The translations under genes and the position numbers were made by a program. From Vibrio algarum (GTDB taxonomy: Bacteria > Pseudomonadota > Gammaproteobacteria > Enterobacterales > Vibrionaceae), in contig NZ_JAQLOI010000003.1 of assembly GCF_028204155.1 (NCBI RefSeq), positions 1,488,001 to 1,552,000 on the forward strand: a stretch of 64,000 nucleotides of DNA. Direction: 5' to 3'. Shown in pieces: positions 63,365-64,000 of the stretch; position 1 is the stretch's first letter; every line of letters starts with the position of its first letter. The notes under the pieces were generated by a model, which worked only from the letters and a program-made list of their open reading frames with translations, did not search any database and was not told where the DNA came from.

Positions 63365-63431
63365 TAAATGGACCTTTAGATTATGGGTAATCTCAGATTT
63401 ATATGAGCCTTGAGGAGTTTAGTTTTAACAG

Positions 63432-64000
63432 ATGAAAGCATTAAAATCGATTATATTTTTATCCTTTCTATGCTTTGGCTTTGTGAGTAACGGCTGGTCA
63501 AATGCATTGCAGCGTAATTTGGAACATACATTTGCAGCTTCTGTAGTATTGACTGATAGCGATGCATTTACGTTCGGTATCAGCGATTTTAATCCTAATA
63601 ATGTTTTTAATTTCGAGAATGATGATCTAGGAGATGCTCGGTCTATAGATTTACGTCAAAGGCTTAGCGTTTTGACGGTTCCGTTTAGTCAGGATTGGTC
63701 GAATAAAGAAGACACTTTTCATAGTGTTGATTTTAAGGTGTCGATGCTGAAAGTAGAGCAAGATATCGATTTCTCGGTGATTGAACCGACCGCTAATTCA
63801 CACACATTCGAAGAAAATGTCTATGGCGGTTATGTCGGTTATAAATATCATGAACAATTGACTGAAAACTGGTTTGTAAAATACGGGATTGGTAGTCATC
63901 TACTTTATTATACAAACTCATTTGATTATAACGATGAGCTGTCTAGAGCATACAGAACTAGCTTGGACGGTGTTGCGTATAACACGAGTGCATGGGCGTT
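63432..64000 (+). CDS. Outer-membrane barrel (solitary autotransporter-like), cut by window edge
   Basis: 189 codons seen from the ATG at 63432 to the window end, all open. Signal peptide (MKALKSIIFLSFLCFGFVSN), then FAASVVLTDSDAFTFGISDF and alternating strands with GGYVGYKY and KYGIGSHLLYY. This start resembles the 'solitary outer membrane autotransporter-like beta-barrel' family of vibrios. The C-terminus lies outside the window, so the terminal aromatic residue cannot be checked. Confidence 0.65.
   Translation, partial: MKALKSIIFLSFLCFGFVSNGWSNALQRNLEHTFAASVVLTDSDAFTFGISDFNPNNVFNFENDDLGDARSIDLRQRLSVLTVPFSQDWSNKEDTFHSVDFKVSMLKVEQDIDFSVIEPTANSHTFEENVYGGYVGYKYHEQLTENWFVKYGIGSHLLYYTNSFDYNDELSRAYRTSLDGVAYNTSAWA

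Overview
The window looks like a chromosomal segment of a marine gammaproteobacterium, most likely Vibrionaceae. This rests on families typical of that group (DUF2860 and solitary autotransporter-like barrels, DUF3389, DUF2986, an SgrR-type regulator, a paralogous pair of short TetR regulators), on AT-rich intergenic DNA, and on Vibrio-like gene organisation. I see no rRNA, tRNA, CRISPR array or complete insertion sequence.

Layout. 1-7200 is accessory-looking and partly decayed: a cut lipoprotein gene, an exported esterase, a DUF2860 outer-membrane barrel, an ORF interrupted by a stop codon, a small exported protein without an ATG, a possible GGDEF relic, and two paralogous short TetR regulators. 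Three copies of a near-perfect palindrome (core AAAGTGC/GCACTTT) lie upstream of genes here and suggest one local regulon. 7200-11373 is an RND efflux adaptor/pump pair, each gene broken by one frameshift, followed by a lipase-like lipoprotein. 13321-22209 is a complete aa3-type cytochrome c oxidase cluster on the minus strand (subunit II, subunit I, Cox11, subunit III, SURF1, a small anchored protein, heme A synthase, heme O synthase), with DUF2909 and DUF2189 membrane proteins divergent from it.

23363-25501 holds a large lipoprotein and a YdcH-like protein. 25824-33477 is a sulfate-ester module: TauE/SafE exporter, Crp/Fnr regulator with a perfect palindromic operator, anaerobic sulfatase-maturating radical SAM enzyme, Cys-type sulfatase without a signal peptide, SSS symporter and AraC regulator. 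A substrate could be imported intact, desulfated in the cytoplasm by a sulfatase activated without oxygen, and sulfite or sulfate exported. 33531-40763 is mixed metabolism (FadD, serine dehydratase, YgbA, MATE, AraC, NYN-domain protein, DUF2986). 40809-46575 is a cyclic-di-GMP region: an EAL protein, then an operon of TonB-dependent receptor, YfiR-like protein and CHASE8-HAMP-GGDEF-EAL protein.

46661-64000 is mostly housekeeping or conserved hypothetical: DUF2164, cytochrome b561 with YceI, an FNT channel fused to CBS domains, LysR with DUF1097, an OLD-family nuclease (frameshifted), a signal-less 5'-nucleotidase, a 31-residue membrane protein, a P-loop kinase, PhnA, an M48 lipoprotein protease, a hotdog thioesterase with DUF3389, SgrR, a ribbon-helix-helix protein, a cold-shock protein, DUF1499 and a cut barrel gene.

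Four otherwise intact genes carry frameshifts, three of them in mononucleotide runs, and two carry likely starts that are not ATG, GTG or TTG. Either the sequence contains homopolymer errors or these loci are decaying or slippage-prone; this should be settled before calling any of them pseudogenes.
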